The notes: generated from the letters alone by a model not told the origin. A DNA stretch of 64,000 nucleotides from Candidatus Eisenbacteria bacterium (GCA_035577985.1 DATJZY010000045.1:1-64000); one strand, 5' to 3'. Shown: positions 16,152 through 24,927, numbered from the stretch's first letter. Translations and numbers: made by a program.

Positions 16152-16754
16152 TCAGTATAGATACACCAGCGGGAACAGGAACGCCCACAGCCCCGCGACG
16201 AAGAACCAGTAGATGGCGCACATCTCGAGCCCGGCGTAGGCCTCCGCACGGAAGCGCCCGCGGCGCGCGAGCAGGGTCACGACCACGAGCCACACGACGG
16301 CCCCGAGCACGTGCACGGCGTGGCAGCCGATGAGGACGTAGAAGGCGGCGCCGTAGATGGAGCTGCCGAGCGTGAGGCCGTGGTGAACGAGGCGGGTCCA
16401 CTCTCCACCCTGGACGGCGAGGAAGACGATGCCGAGGAGCGTGGTGACCCCGAGCGCGGCGGCCGCGCGCGGGCGGTCGTCGCGTCGGATCGCACGCAGC
16501 GCGGCGGTCATCGGAACGACACTCGCGAACAGGACGAGCGAATTGATGGTCGTCACCAGCAGGGGAAGCCGCGGCTGATCGGCCGGCGGCCAGACCGCGT
16601 GCGAGAGCCGCACGACGACGTACATGCCGACGAGGCCCGCGAACAGCATCAGCTCGGACGTGACGAGGGCGATCATCGCGATCCGCGTGCTCGCGACGGG
16701 CGGCACGCGTTCGACCGGCTGGCGCTGCGGCATCGTGAGGCTTCCAGTGTTCAT
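16152..16754 (-). CDS. Second cytochrome c oxidase subunit III-like protein
   Basis: 200 residues with five hydrophobic spans, homologous in layout to the canonical subunit III in this operon. It has IAMIALVTSELMLFAGLVGMY, VQGGEWTRLVHHGLTLG, FYVLIGCHAVHVLGAVVW (conserved His-x-x-His) and YWFFVAGLWAFLFPLVYLY. The N-terminal span and the linker differ strongly from the copy at 15249, so this is an old paralogue rather than a recent duplicate. The ATG overlaps the ctaB stop (ATGA). Whether both are assembled into one complex or serve alternative forms cannot be told. Confidence 0.85.
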   Translation of the reverse strand: MNTGSLTMPQRQPVERVPPVASTRIAMIALVTSELMLFAGLVGMYVVVRLSHAVWPPADQPRLPLLVTTINSLVLFASVVPMTAALRAIRRDDRPRAAAALGVTTLLGIVFLAVQGGEWTRLVHHGLTLGSSIYGAAFYVLIGCHAVHVLGAVVWLVVVTLLARRGRFRAEAYAGLEMCAIYWFFVAGLWAFLFPLVYLY

Positions 16755-17659
16755 GGGAGCGTCGGCAGCTTGTCGAACGCCATGACGGCGAGGAGAACCG
16801 GCAGGTAGACGAGCGAGGTCAGCATCAGTCGCCGCGCATCGGCGGGCGCACCGGAGCGCTTGAGCGCGAACGCCGCCCACAGGAAGGCGAGGGAGAGGAC
16901 GAGCGCCGCGACGAAGTAGACCGCGCCCGCCATGCCCACGAGCGTCGGCATGAGCGCCACGGGCAGCAGGGCGAGACAGTTGACGACCGAGTGCGTACCG
17001 GTGCTGGCGCCACTCCAGTCGACGACCGGCAGCACCCGGATGCCGGCGCGCGCATAGTCGTCGCGATACAGCGTCCCGATCGCCAGCGTGTGCGGCACCT
17101 GCCACAGGAACATGATGGTGAAGAGCAGCCAGGCCTCGAAGCCGACCTCGCCACGGGCGGCAGCCCAGCCGACGACGGGCGGCAGCGCGCCCGGAATGGC
17201 GCCGACCAGGGAGCAGAGCGACGTCACCGGCTTCAGCGGCGTGTAGACGAGCAGGTAGGTGACGGCGATCGTCGCCGTGAGCGCGCCCGCGAGCGGGCCC
17301 ACGAACGCGAACAGGTAGGCGAGGCCGGTGCTCGCGAGGGCGAGGCCGAAGACGAGGGCTTCCACCGGCGCGAGGCGGCCGTCGGGAAGCGGACGGTGGC
17401 GCGTGCGCAGCATCCGGGCGTCGCGACGGCGCTCCATGAACTGGTTGAGCGTCATGGTACCGCCGGCGGCGAGTGCCGTGCCGACGAGCGTGTGCAGGAG
17501 CTGTGCGGTGTCGAACGTGCTCGTCGAGCCGAGGTAGTAGCCGACCAGGGTCGTGATGAGGACCATCAGCACGACGCGCGGCTTGGTGAGCGCGAGGTAG
17601 TCCGACAGACGTTGCCGGACGACCATGCCCTGCGCGGTGATCGGCGCGGACGGCGTCAT
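16751..17659 (-). CDS. ctaB: Protoheme IX farnesyltransferase (heme O synthase)
   Basis: 302 residues of the UbiA prenyltransferase superfamily with about eight membrane spans. Converts heme B to heme O by farnesylation, the first step to heme A. Visible signatures are YLALTKPRVVLMVLITTLVGYYLG, the first Asp-rich motif region NQFMERRRDARMLRTRHRPLP (the RTxxRPLP element is diagnostic) and LYRDDYARAGIRVLPVV carrying the second. The next enzyme, heme A synthase, is encoded immediately upstream with overlapping stop and start (ATGA). Substrate: farnesyl diphosphate and protoheme in the inner membrane. Confidence 0.93.
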   Translation of the reverse strand: MTPSAPITAQGMVVRQRLSDYLALTKPRVVLMVLITTLVGYYLGSTSTFDTAQLLHTLVGTALAAGGTMTLNQFMERRRDARMLRTRHRPLPDGRLAPVEALVFGLALASTGLAYLFAFVGPLAGALTATIAVTYLLVYTPLKPVTSLCSLVGAIPGALPPVVGWAAARGEVGFEAWLLFTIMFLWQVPHTLAIGTLYRDDYARAGIRVLPVVDWSGASTGTHSVVNCLALLPVALMPTLVGMAGAVYFVAALVLSLAFLWAAFALKRSGAPADARRLMLTSLVYLPVLLAVMAFDKLPTLP

Positions 17660-18600
17660 GCGGGCACCGCGTGCCGGAGACCCGGCGCCATGGATGTCGC
17701 GACCGCCGAGCGGCCTGCCCGCAGCGTCACGACGAGGCACGTCGCGAGGAGGCCGGCACCGATCACGAGATGGGTGGTGGTCGGCACGACCGCGCGACGC
17801 GTCCAGACGATGAGCGCGCCGAGCGTCACCTGCGCGGCGAGCAGCCCGAGCGAGAGCACGGCGAGGCGAACGAGGCGGTCGTCCGCGGGACGATGCCGAA
17901 CGGCCGCGATCGCCAGGGTGATCACGAGCGCGGACACCACCGCGGCGCCCACCCGATGCGCGAAGTGGATCGCGATGAGCGAGGTGTCGAAGGGCGGCAC
18001 GAGTCGCCCGAACGCGAGCGGGAAGTCCGGAATCGCGAGCCCGGCGCCGGAGTGGCGGACGAGCGCGCCCAGGACCAGCTGCACGAAGATGGCGGCCGTC
18101 GTGCACGCCGCGAGCGCGGGCAGCGGCGCGCCGAGCTCGAGCGGGCGACGGCGGGGCGCACCCCACGCCGGGGCCGTCACCACGGCCATCGTCACCGAGA
18201 GGCAGAAGAAGATCTGCGCCAGGCACGCGTGCGTGACCGAGACGGCTAGCGGCAGCTTGTAGAGGACGGTGACGCCACCGAGCACGCCCTGGAGGATGAC
18301 GGCGAGCATCATCAGCATCGCCAGCAGGCGCACGCCCGGGCGCGTCTCGCGCATCACCGTCCAGACGGTGAGGATCACGGTGAGGAGGCCGACCGTCGAC
18401 GCCGCCAGACGATGTCCGTGCTCGAAGAGGACGCCGCCCACCATGGCCGGGAACACCTGGCCGAACGACAGCGGCCAGTCGGGCACCGCGAGGCCGGAGC
18501 CGGTGCTCGTGACGAGGCCGCCGATGAACAAGAGGACGTACGTCGCCGCCGCGGTCGCGACCGCGAAACGATGCCGCCCGATGCTCGAGGCCTCCGCCAT
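17656..18600 (-). CDS. ctaA: Heme A synthase (COX15/CtaA family)
   Basis: 314 residues, eight hydrophobic spans in two four-helix halves. Oxidises heme O to heme A for the oxidase encoded next door. Each half carries the family's His pair: FEHGHRLAAS and VTHACLAQ in the first half, IHFAHRVGA and TTHLVIGAG in the second. The GLVTSTGSGLAVPDWPLSFG opening and the matching SGAGLAIPDFPLAFG in the second half are the internal-repeat signature. It follows subunit I by 3 bases and overlaps ctaB. The ATG start begins just before the first span. Confidence 0.93.
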   Translation of the reverse strand: MAEASSIGRHRFAVATAAATYVLLFIGGLVTSTGSGLAVPDWPLSFGQVFPAMVGGVLFEHGHRLAASTVGLLTVILTVWTVMRETRPGVRLLAMLMMLAVILQGVLGGVTVLYKLPLAVSVTHACLAQIFFCLSVTMAVVTAPAWGAPRRRPLELGAPLPALAACTTAAIFVQLVLGALVRHSGAGLAIPDFPLAFGRLVPPFDTSLIAIHFAHRVGAAVVSALVITLAIAAVRHRPADDRLVRLAVLSLGLLAAQVTLGALIVWTRRAVVPTTTHLVIGAGLLATCLVVTLRAGRSAVATSMAPGLRHAVPA

Positions 18601-18603
18601 CGT

Positions 18604-20361
18604 TCAGTGTGCCGAGCCGGCCACCTGCGGATCGAGCCGCCGCGCCTGCGGCAGGTAGTCCTCCTCGACCAGCGGCGAGGAATACTCGTACGGCCCGCGA
18701 TAGACGGTCGGCAGCGGTCCGGGGAAGTTGCCGTGCGGGGGCGGCGTCGGAGCCTCCCACTCGAGCGTGTTCGCCTTCCACGGGTTCTTCTCGGCCTTCG
18801 GCCCCGCGATGAGCGTCCAGAAGACGTTCGCGAAGAAGATGAGCTGCGAGATCCCGAGGCAGATCGCGCCGATGGTGATGAACACGTTGATCGGCTGCAG
18901 CGGCTTCAGGAAGTCGTACTGCGTCGGGTTGTAGATGCGCCGCATGTGGCCGCCGACGCCGAGGATGTGCATGGGGAAGAACGTCATGTTGAAGAAGATG
19001 AGCGTCAGCCAGAAGTGCACCTTGCCGAGCCCCTCGTTCAGCATGCGGCCGAACATCTTCGGGAACCAGTAGTAGATCCCCGCGAAGATGCCGAAGATGC
19101 TCCCGCCGAAGACGACGTAGTGGATGTGCGCGACGATGTAGTACGTGTCGTGGATGAAGATGTCGACGGGCGTCGACGCCATGAAGATGCCCGAGAGGCC
19201 GCCGATCACGAACATCGACACGAAACCGAGCGCGAACAGCATCGGCGTCCGGAACTGGAGGTTGCCGCCCCAGATCGTGCCGAGCCAGTTGAACGTCTTG
19301 ATGGCCGAGGGGACGCCGATGACCATGGTCGTCATCATGAAGCTCATCCCGAGCATCGGGTTCATGCCGCTCTGGAACATGTGGTGGCCCCACACGATCC
19401 ACGACAGGAACGCGATCGCGATCATCGAGAACGCCATGGCGTGGTAGCCGAAGATGGGCTTGCGCGAGAACACCGACAGGATGTCGGACGAGATGCCCAT
19501 GGCGGGAAGGATCAGGATGTAGACCTCGGGGTGGCCGAAGAACCAGAAGAGGTGCTGCCACAGGAGCGGCTCGCCGCCGAGGGCGGGGTTGAAGAAGTGG
19601 GTGCCGGCCATCCGGTCGAAGAGCAGCATGCCGAGCGCGGCCGTGAGGACGGGCAGGGCGAGCAGCAAGAGGATCGCGGTGATGAAGAGCGACCAGATGA
19701 CGAGCGGCATCCGGAACCAGGTCATGCCGGGGGCGCGCATGTTGATGATCGTGGTGATGTAGTTGACCGAGCCCATGAGCGACGAGGCGCCGAGGATGAT
19801 GAGGCTGATGCACCAGAGGTTCTGGCCCATGTCGACGCCGCTGTAGGCGGGGTTCGCGGACAGCGGCGGATATGACGTCCAGCCCGCGGAGGCGGCACCG
19901 CCGGTCACGGCGAAGCTCGCCAGCATGAGGATGCCGGCGGGGACGGAAGTCCAGAACGAGAGCATGTTGAGGAACGGGAACGCCATGTCGCGCGCCCCGA
20001 TCATGAGCGGGATGAGGAAGTTCCCGAAGCACCCGACCAGGATCGGCATGACCGCGAAGAAGATCATGATCGTCGCGTGCATGGTGAAGAACGCGTTGTA
20101 GGTGTCGGGCGGGATCACGCCGTCGAACATGAGCGGCTCGGGGACCCACTTCATGCCGGGGACCGCCGTCTCGGGCCAGGCGAGCTCCCAGCGCACGAGC
20201 AGCGCCAGGATGCCACCCAGGACCAGCATCGAGAGTCCCATGCCCAGGAACTGCTTTCCGATCACCTTGTGATCGCGCGAGAAGACGTACGTCGACCAGA
20301 AGCCCGCCTCGTGGTGTTCCACGTGCTGGTGGGCTTCCGCGTGAACCATGGGCTTGCTCAT
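18604..20361 (-). CDS. coxA: Cytochrome c oxidase subunit I
   Basis: 585 residues with about twelve membrane spans, the catalytic subunit holding heme a and the heme a3-CuB centre. Visible ligands and channel residues: FTMHATIMIFF (low-spin heme His), WFFGHPEVYILILP (CuB His, the D-channel-end Glu and the His-linked Tyr of A-type enzymes), WGHHMF (two CuB His), SAIKTFNW (K-channel Lys) and the C-terminal HIHYVVFGGS. The GHPEVY Glu places it in type A1. It is flanked by subunit II upstream (28 bases) and ctaA downstream. No fused subunit III or cytochrome c domain is present. Confidence 0.95.
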   Translation of the reverse strand: MSKPMVHAEAHQHVEHHEAGFWSTYVFSRDHKVIGKQFLGMGLSMLVLGGILALLVRWELAWPETAVPGMKWVPEPLMFDGVIPPDTYNAFFTMHATIMIFFAVMPILVGCFGNFLIPLMIGARDMAFPFLNMLSFWTSVPAGILMLASFAVTGGAASAGWTSYPPLSANPAYSGVDMGQNLWCISLIILGASSLMGSVNYITTIINMRAPGMTWFRMPLVIWSLFITAILLLLALPVLTAALGMLLFDRMAGTHFFNPALGGEPLLWQHLFWFFGHPEVYILILPAMGISSDILSVFSRKPIFGYHAMAFSMIAIAFLSWIVWGHHMFQSGMNPMLGMSFMMTTMVIGVPSAIKTFNWLGTIWGGNLQFRTPMLFALGFVSMFVIGGLSGIFMASTPVDIFIHDTYYIVAHIHYVVFGGSIFGIFAGIYYWFPKMFGRMLNEGLGKVHFWLTLIFFNMTFFPMHILGVGGHMRRIYNPTQYDFLKPLQPINVFITIGAICLGISQLIFFANVFWTLIAGPKAEKNPWKANTLEWEAPTPPPHGNFPGPLPTVYRGPYEYSSPLVEEDYLPQARRLDPQVAGSAH

Positions 20362-20389
20362 ACCCGACTCCTCAATCCCTTCGGTGTGA

Positions 20390-21073
20390 TCAATTGTAGG
20401 CTGGGGTGCTGACCGCGGCGCCGACGCCCCGCTCCTTGGCCCAGGCGTCGTACGCGGTCTGCTCGTCGACGTAGACTGAGCCCTGCATGCCCGAGTGACC
20501 GAACCCGCAGAGCTCGGCGCACGGGACCTCGTACTTCCCCGCCGCCGTCGCCTTGAACCACACCGGAATCTCGCGGCCGGGAACCGCGTCCTGCTTCAGG
20601 CGGAACACCGGGACGAAGAAGCTGTGGATCACGTCCTTCGATCGCAGCGTGATGCGCACGGTCTTGTTGACCGGCACGTGGAAGTCGTTGTCCATGGAGA
20701 CGTCGTCCTCGGTTCCGAGCTTCCCGTCCGGACCGGGGTACGTGATCTCCCAGTTGAACTGCTTCGCGGTCACCCAGATCGTGTAGTCGCTCGGCGGCAT
20801 GCGCCACTTGATGTCGGCCCAGGTCGTCCGGCTCATGATGGCGAGGGCCGCGAGCATGAGCGCCGGGATGACCGTCCAGACGATCTCGAGCGTCGTGTTG
20901 CCGTGGGTATAGGTCGCGCGCCGGTTCGGGTTGTAGCGATACTTGAACGCGAACCAGAGCAGCGTGATCTGGACCGCGAAGAACGTGAACGTGGTGATGT
21001 AGTAGATGAGGTAGAACAGCCAGTCGATCTGTCCCGAGTACGTCGAGACGCCCGGAGGCAACCAACCCATCAT
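20390..21073 (-). CDS. coxB: Cytochrome c oxidase subunit II (CuA)
   Basis: 227 residues with two N-terminal membrane spans (IDWLFYLIYYITTFTFFAVQITLLWF and IVWTVIPALMLAALAIM) and a periplasmic cupredoxin domain. The CuA ligands are seen in VIHSFFVP (His) and CAELCGFGHSGM (two Cys, Glu, His, Met). WVTAKQFNWEITYPGPDG carries the conserved aromatic pair for electron entry. There is no cytochrome c domain at the C-terminus, so it is aa3 rather than caa3 type. It is the first gene of the minus-strand oxidase operon. The ATG at 21073 is preceded by a poor ribosome site. Confidence 0.94.
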   Translation of the reverse strand: MMGWLPPGVSTYSGQIDWLFYLIYYITTFTFFAVQITLLWFAFKYRYNPNRRATYTHGNTTLEIVWTVIPALMLAALAIMSRTTWADIKWRMPPSDYTIWVTAKQFNWEITYPGPDGKLGTEDDVSMDNDFHVPVNKTVRITLRSKDVIHSFFVPVFRLKQDAVPGREIPVWFKATAAGKYEVPCAELCGFGHSGMQGSVYVDEQTAYDAWAKERGVGAAVSTPAYN

Positions 21074-21166
21074 GGCTCGGATCCGCCTACTTTCCTCGCC
21101 GCTCCGCGCGTTCGCGACATCGAAGCGGGCTGCATGTTCGAAAAGCCCGACACCTAAAGCGGAAGG

Positions 21167-21196
21167 CTCTTAGCGCGAAGGGTGCGGCCGGTGCAA
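21167..21196 (-). promoter_or_regulatory. Promoter candidate for the cytochrome oxidase operon
   Basis: Minus strand TTGCAC (21196-21191), 18-bp spacer, TAAGAG (21172-21167). It would give a leader of roughly 85-90 bases before coxB, unlike the leaderless promoters nearby. Confidence 0.35.
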
Positions 21197-21213
21197 GCAA
21201 TGACCGTGCGGCG

Positions 21214-21242
21214 TTGACAGCCCGGTGGGCCTTCGGTACGCA
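21214..21242 (+). promoter_or_regulatory. Promoter of the 58-residue membrane protein gene, leaderless type
   Basis: TTGACA (21214-21219, consensus -35), 17-bp spacer, TACGCA (21237-21242), then 6 bases to the ATG at 21249. Confidence 0.5.
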
Positions 21243-21248
21243 TCGGTC

Positions 21249-21425
21249 ATGGAGGCCTTCTGGCAGTTCGTCGACATCCTCGTGAAGCCGGACAACATTC
21301 CGATCGTCTTCATGATGGTGCTCGTGCTGTTCTTCACCTGGCTCGGCTTCAAGCAGGCGCTCCGCAACGACCGCCTGATCGAGCAGGGGCGTGAGGACGA
21401 GATCCTGAAGGAGATGCAGCGCTAG
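21249..21425 (+). CDS. 58-residue single-span membrane protein
   Basis: One strong hydrophobic span (IPIVFMMVLVLFFTWLGF) with a short N-terminal segment (MEAFWQFVDILVKPDN) and a charged cytoplasmic tail (RNDRLIEQGREDEILKEMQR). I know no family function. The ATG at 21249 is preferred over an upstream in-frame GTG (21225) because it fits a consensus promoter ending 6 bases before. It is divergent from the oxidase operon and lies 47 bases upstream of a four-cluster ferredoxin gene. A membrane anchor for the ferredoxin or an oxidase accessory peptide is possible but unproven. Confidence 0.7.
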   Translation: MEAFWQFVDILVKPDNIPIVFMMVLVLFFTWLGFKQALRNDRLIEQGREDEILKEMQR

Positions 21426-21436
21426 ACCCACGGGGT

Positions 21437-21465
21437 TTGTCGCACCCGCACCCCTCTGGTACGGT
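21437..21465 (+). promoter_or_regulatory. Promoter of the ferredoxin gene, leaderless type
   Basis: TTGTCG (21437-21442), 17-bp spacer, TACGGT (21460-21465), then 7 bases (all pyrimidine) to the ATG at 21473. No purine-rich ribosome site is present. Confidence 0.5.
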
Positions 21466-21472
21466 TTCCCCC

Positions 21473-21958
21473 ATGCCCTTCACGATCGTCGCCGAGAACT
21501 GCACCGGGTGCACCGCCTGCGAGAAGCGGTGCCCGACGCGTGCCATCAGCGGCGAGCCCAAGAAGGCGTTCCTGATCGAGCACACCCTGTGCATCGACTG
21601 CGGGGCCTGCGGTGTCATTTGCCCCGACGAGGCGATCCTCGACACCTACGGCAACGTCACCAAGGTCCTGAAGCGCCAGGAGCGGCCGATCGCGATCGTC
21701 CACCCGGACAATTGCAACGGCTGCGGCGTCTGCGTCGACGTGTGTCCGTTCGACTGCATCTACCCGTCGCCCGGCAACCAGGCGAACTACCTCGGGCGCG
21801 TCGAGGTCGACGAGAAGACCTGCGTCGGCTGCAAGCTGTGCGAGGAGGTCTGCGGCTGGGAGGGCATCTACATCATGCCCGGCAAGGAGAAGGAGGCGTT
21901 CCTCGCCTCCCTCGGATACGACGCTGCCCCCGACGCCGGCGACTCCGACGCCGCGTAG
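21473..21958 (+). CDS. Ferredoxin with four [4Fe-4S] cluster motifs
   Basis: 161 residues containing four complete CxxCxxCxxxCP/G motifs: CTGCTACEKRCP, CIDCGACGVICP, CNGCGVCVDVCP and CVGCKLCEEVCG, evenly arranged as two tandem 8Fe-8S units. There is no signal peptide or membrane span, so it is a soluble cytoplasmic electron carrier or a subunit of a larger redox complex. Internal electron transfer along four clusters is expected from the fold. The partner is not evident; neighbours are a tiny membrane protein upstream and hisG converging downstream (13-base gap). An in-frame ATG at 21437 is rejected because it overlaps the promoter. Confidence 0.85.
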   Translation: MPFTIVAENCTGCTACEKRCPTRAISGEPKKAFLIEHTLCIDCGACGVICPDEAILDTYGNVTKVLKRQERPIAIVHPDNCNGCGVCVDVCPFDCIYPSPGNQANYLGRVEVDEKTCVGCKLCEEVCGWEGIYIMPGKEKEAFLASLGYDAAPDAGDSDAA

Positions 21959-21971
21959 CGCCCCGCGGACG

Positions 21972-22853
21972 TCAGCCGACGATCTTGTTGAGCGGGTACT
22001 CGATGATGCCGACGGCCCCGGCGCGCAGGAGCTGGGGGATCAAATCGCGGACCGTCGCCTCGGCGATCACGCTCTCGACCGCGCACCAGTCCGTTCCATA
22101 GAGGTTCGAGACCGTCGGCGACGTGATCGCCGGTAGGAGCGCGATCACCGTCTGCAGCTTCGCGGTCGGCACGTTCATCTTGAGGCCGACCTGGGCCTCG
22201 GCGCGCAGGGCGCCCTGCAGGAGGAGGCCGATCTGCTCGATCTTCTCCCGCTTCCACGCCGTCTTCCACGCGCTCTTGTTCGCGATCAACTGCGGCACCG
22301 ACTCGAAGAGCTCGGCGACGATGCGCAGGCCGTGGGCGCGGATCGTCGAGCCGGTCTCCGTCACCTCGACGATGGCGTCGACGAGCCCCTCGGCCACCTT
22401 CGCCTCCGTCGCGCCCCACGAGAACTCGATGTGCACGTCGATGTTGCGCTGGGCGAACCAGCGCTTCGTGTAGCCGACGAGCTCGGTGGCGATCCGCTTG
22501 CCGCGCAGATCCTCGGGTTTCTTCACCGGCGAATCGCCGGCCACGACCAGCACCCAGCGCGTCGGGCGGAGGCTCGTCTTGGAGTAGACCAGCTCCTGCG
22601 CGACCTCGACCTGCGCGTCGTACTCGAGCACCCAGTCGCGTCCGGTGATGCCGGCGTCGAGCGTGCCGCCCTCGACGTAGCGTGCCATCTCCTGCGCGCG
22701 CACGAGCAGGCAGCGCAGCGCCGGATCGTCGACGCGCGGGAAGTAGCTGCGCTCGTCGACGCTGATCTTCCACCCCGAGCGGCGGAAGAGCTCGACCGTC
22801 GCGTCCTGGAGGCTGCCCTTCGGGACGCCGAGCTGGAGGATGCGCTCAGCCAC
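21972..22853 (-). CDS. hisG: ATP phosphoribosyltransferase, long form (histidine biosynthesis step 1)
   Basis: 293 residues, the long HisG_L form that carries its own C-terminal ACT-like regulatory domain (about residues 215-290) and needs no HisZ. Makes phosphoribosyl-ATP from ATP and PRPP. Features: [20 protein letters not shown] at the N-terminus, [16 protein letters not shown], and [19 protein letters not shown], which is the PRPP-binding region. Feedback inhibition by histidine is expected for the long form. The ATG overlaps the end of hisI by 8 bases, so the two form an operon. Confidence 0.95.
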   Translation of the reverse strand: MAERILQLGVPKGSLQDATVELFRRSGWKISVDERSYFPRVDDPALRCLLVRAQEMARYVEGGTLDAGITGRDWVLEYDAQVEVAQELVYSKTSLRPTRWVLVVAGDSPVKKPEDLRGKRIATELVGYTKRWFAQRNIDVHIEFSWGATEAKVAEGLVDAIVEVTETGSTIRAHGLRIVAELFESVPQLIANKSAWKTAWKREKIEQIGLLLQGALRAEAQVGLKMNVPTAKLQTVIALLPAITSPTVSNLYGTDWCAVESVIAEATVRDLIPQLLRAGAVGIIEYPLNKIVG

Positions 22854-23211
22854 GGTTCGGCTCCGCGATCCGCTCGGCGACGACCCGCCACTCGCCGTTC
22901 TCGACGCGACGGAAGAAGCAGTTCCGATATCCCTCGTGGCAGGCGGCGCTCGTCTGCTCCACCTTCAAGAGCACGCAGTCGGCGTCGCAGTCGACGTAGA
23001 TCTCCTTCACGTGCTGCACGTGGCCGGAGCTCTCGCCCTTCACCCACAGGGCGTTCCGCGACGTGCTCCAGTAGGTCGCCCGGCCGGTCTCGAGCGTATG
23101 CCGCCACGCCTGCTCGTTCATGTAGGCGACCATGAGGATCTCGCCGTTCGTGGCATCCTGCGCGATCGCCGTCACGAGGCCGCCACGCTTGGCGAAGTCG
23201 GGCTGCGGCAT
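22846..23211 (-). CDS. hisI: Phosphoribosyl-AMP cyclohydrolase
   Basis: 121 residues, a stand-alone HisI domain without HisE. Opens the adenine ring of PR-AMP in histidine synthesis; a Zn/Mg enzyme. Metal-ligand motif [14 protein letters not shown] and the downstream Zn-binding [12 protein letters not shown] are present, as is [16 protein letters not shown]. The first two steps (hisG, hisI) are paired here, with other his genes elsewhere. [11 protein letters not shown] is the family's usual start (23211); an in-frame ATG at 23229 would add six residues. A possible -10 (TAACGA, 23225-23220) lies 8 bases before 23211 but has a poor -35. Confidence 0.92.
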   Translation of the reverse strand: MPQPDFAKRGGLVTAIAQDATNGEILMVAYMNEQAWRHTLETGRATYWSTSRNALWVKGESSGHVQHVKEIYVDCDADCVLLKVEQTSAACHEGYRNCFFRRVENGEWRVVAERIAEPNRG

Positions 23212-23262
23212 GACGCGGTTCGTTAGCATGCGCCCCGGAGCAAGGCGAGCGCGGGCGCGGAG

Positions 23263-23292
23263 TTGGACGCCTCGGAGGGGGTGGGCTAAACG
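23263..23292 (+). promoter_or_regulatory. Promoter of lpxD, leaderless type
   Basis: TTGGAC (23263-23268), 18-bp spacer, TAAACG (23287-23292), then 7 bases to the ATG at 23300. Confidence 0.45.
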
Positions 23293-23299
23293 TCCGCGC

Positions 23300-24313
23300 A
23301 TGCGGCTCGCCGACATCGCGGCGCGCGTCGGCGGTACGCTCGACGGTGACGGCGACGTCGAGGTGCGCGGCGTCTCGTCGATCGAGGAGCCCCGCCCGGG
23401 GACGCTCACGTTCCTCGCCGACCCGAAGCACGCGCCGCTCCTGCGCTCGACGACGGCCGCGGCGGTGCTCCTGCCACCCGATGCCCCGCGGCCCGGCGTC
23501 CCATCGGTGCGCGTGCCGAATCCGCAGCTCGCGTTCGCCGAGGTCGTGGAGCTCTTCCATCCCGCCGAGCGGCCGGCGCCTGGCATCCATCCGACGGCCG
23601 TCGTCGCGCCGAGCGCTCGCCTCGGCGCGAACGCGTCGATCGGACCGCACGCGATCGTCGGCGACGGCGTCGTGCTCGGCGACGACGCCGTGCTGCACGC
23701 CGGCGTGGTCCTCTACCCGCGCGTGCAGGCGGGCCGCCGCTTCACTGCCTTCGCGCGCGTCGTCGTGCGCGAGGACGTGCGCATCGGCTCCGGCGTCACG
23801 ATCCACGCGGGCGCCGTCGTCGGGAGCGACGGCTTCGGCTACGTCCCGGCACCCGACGGCATCCGCAAGATCCCGCAGGTGGGAACGGTCGTGATCGAGG
23901 ACGACGTCGAGATCGGCGCCAACGCCACGATCGATCGGGCCGCGCTGGGTGCGACCACGATCGGCCGCGGCACCAAGATCGACAACCTCGTCATGGTCGC
24001 GCACGGCTGTCAGATAGGCCCGTACTGCCTGCTGGCTGCGCAGACGGGCCTGGCCGGAGGGACGACGCTCGGGACCGGCGTCATGCTCGGCGGCCAGGTC
24101 GGATCGGCAGGGCATCTCACGATCGGCGACGGTGCGAAGGTCGCGGCCAAGTCGGGCATCCACGGCGACCTCGGCGCGGGTGGCACGTACGGCGGCATTC
24201 CCGCGATCGAGATCCGGCAGTGGCGTCGCGGCATGACGGCGCTGACGCGTCTGGCCGAGCTGCTCCGCCGCGTCCGCCGCCTCGAGCGCAAGGCCGGCAT
24301 CGACGACGAATGA
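23300..24313 (+). CDS. lpxD: UDP-3-O-acylglucosamine N-acyltransferase
   Basis: 337 residues. Adds the second (N-linked) hydroxyacyl chain from acyl-ACP to UDP-3-O-acyl-GlcN in lipid A synthesis. An N-terminal uridine-binding domain ([16 protein letters not shown]) is followed by a long left-handed beta-helix of hexapeptide repeats (for example [20 protein letters not shown]). The catalytic His is in [13 protein letters not shown] short C-terminal helix ends the trimeric fold. It stands alone, away from lpxA/lpxB/fabZ, divergent from hisI. Its presence shows an LPS-type outer membrane. A longer upstream frame is antisense to hisI. Confidence 0.94.
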   Translation: MRLADIAARVGGTLDGDGDVEVRGVSSIEEPRPGTLTFLADPKHAPLLRSTTAAAVLLPPDAPRPGVPSVRVPNPQLAFAEVVELFHPAERPAPGIHPTAVVAPSARLGANASIGPHAIVGDGVVLGDDAVLHAGVVLYPRVQAGRRFTAFARVVVREDVRIGSGVTIHAGAVVGSDGFGYVPAPDGIRKIPQVGTVVIEDDVEIGANATIDRAALGATTIGRGTKIDNLVMVAHGCQIGPYCLLAAQTGLAGGTTLGTGVMLGGQVGSAGHLTIGDGAKVAAKSGIHGDLGAGGTYGGIPAIEIRQWRRGMTALTRLAELLRRVRRLERKAGIDDE

Positions 24314-24326
24314 GGGCCGAGGCGGG

Positions 24327-24355
24327 TTTGCCCCGCCCATCCCCGTAGTTATACT
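24327..24355 (+). promoter_or_regulatory. Promoter of the DUF177-rpmF-fab operon
   Basis: TTTGCC (24327-24332), 17-bp spacer, TATACT (24350-24355). The ATG at 24379 is 23 bases further on; the short leader is pyrimidine-rich and has no Shine-Dalgarno sequence. Confidence 0.5.
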
Positions 24356-24378
24356 CCCGCTTTCTTCCCGACCCCGCC

Positions 24379-24927
24379 ATGAAGATCGCTCTCGACAAGA
24401 TCACGGCCGTGTCGACGCCGCTCGTGTACCGGGAGGACGCCGAGTCGCTGAACGCGCGCCTGCACGAGGGCGGCGGTACCGACGACTTCCGGTTTCCCGC
24501 CGGCCTCGGCGCCGACCTCCGTCACTATCGCGCGGGGCTCGACGTCGTGTTCGAAGGGCGGCTGCGCGGCGAGGCCGAGGGCACGTGCGGTCGCTGTCTC
24601 GAAGCGTACCGGCTGCCGTTCGATGCACCGCTGCGGGTCGTGCTCGCGCCTCGCGCCAGCGCCGGGGAGGGTGAGGGCGACGACGATCTCGGCCTCGGCT
24701 TCTACGACGGCGAGGAGATCGACGTGACCGGGCTCGTCGTCGAGCATGCGATTCTCGCGCTGCCGACGATCCCGCTCTGCCGGGAAGACTGTCGCGGGCT
24801 CTGCCCGCACTGTGGTGTCAATCACAACCTGCGTCCGTGCACCTGCGCGACGGAGACGAGCCCCCGCATCGGCGGGCTCGCGGCGCTCGCGAATCTGAAG
24901 GTCACCGACGTACGAGGAGGAAGGTAA
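24379..24927 (+). CDS. DUF177 (YceD) family protein
   Basis: 182 residues. DUF177 proteins are encoded just before rpmF across bacteria and have been linked to 23S rRNA accumulation or ribosome assembly; their chemistry is not known. Two Cys motifs are visible: CGRCLEAYRLPF in the middle and CREDCRGLCPHCGVNHNLRPCTC near the C-terminus, which probably bind zinc. The central acidic EGEGDDDLGLGFYDGEEIDVT is typical. The last codon runs directly into the rpmF ATG with the ribosome site GAGGAGG in its final codons, so the two are tightly coupled. Confidence 0.9.
   Translation: MKIALDKITAVSTPLVYREDAESLNARLHEGGGTDDFRFPAGLGADLRHYRAGLDVVFEGRLRGEAEGTCGRCLEAYRLPFDAPLRVVLAPRASAGEGEGDDDLGLGFYDGEEIDVTGLVVEHAILALPTIPLCREDCRGLCPHCGVNHNLRPCTCATETSPRIGGLAALANLKVTDVRGGR

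Noticed and set aside
16751-20149. Very long minus-strand frame joining ctaB to antiphase oxidase sequence
   Set aside because: Only its C-terminal 302 residues (ctaB) are real; the rest is out of frame with coxA and ctaA, which are intact in their own frames.
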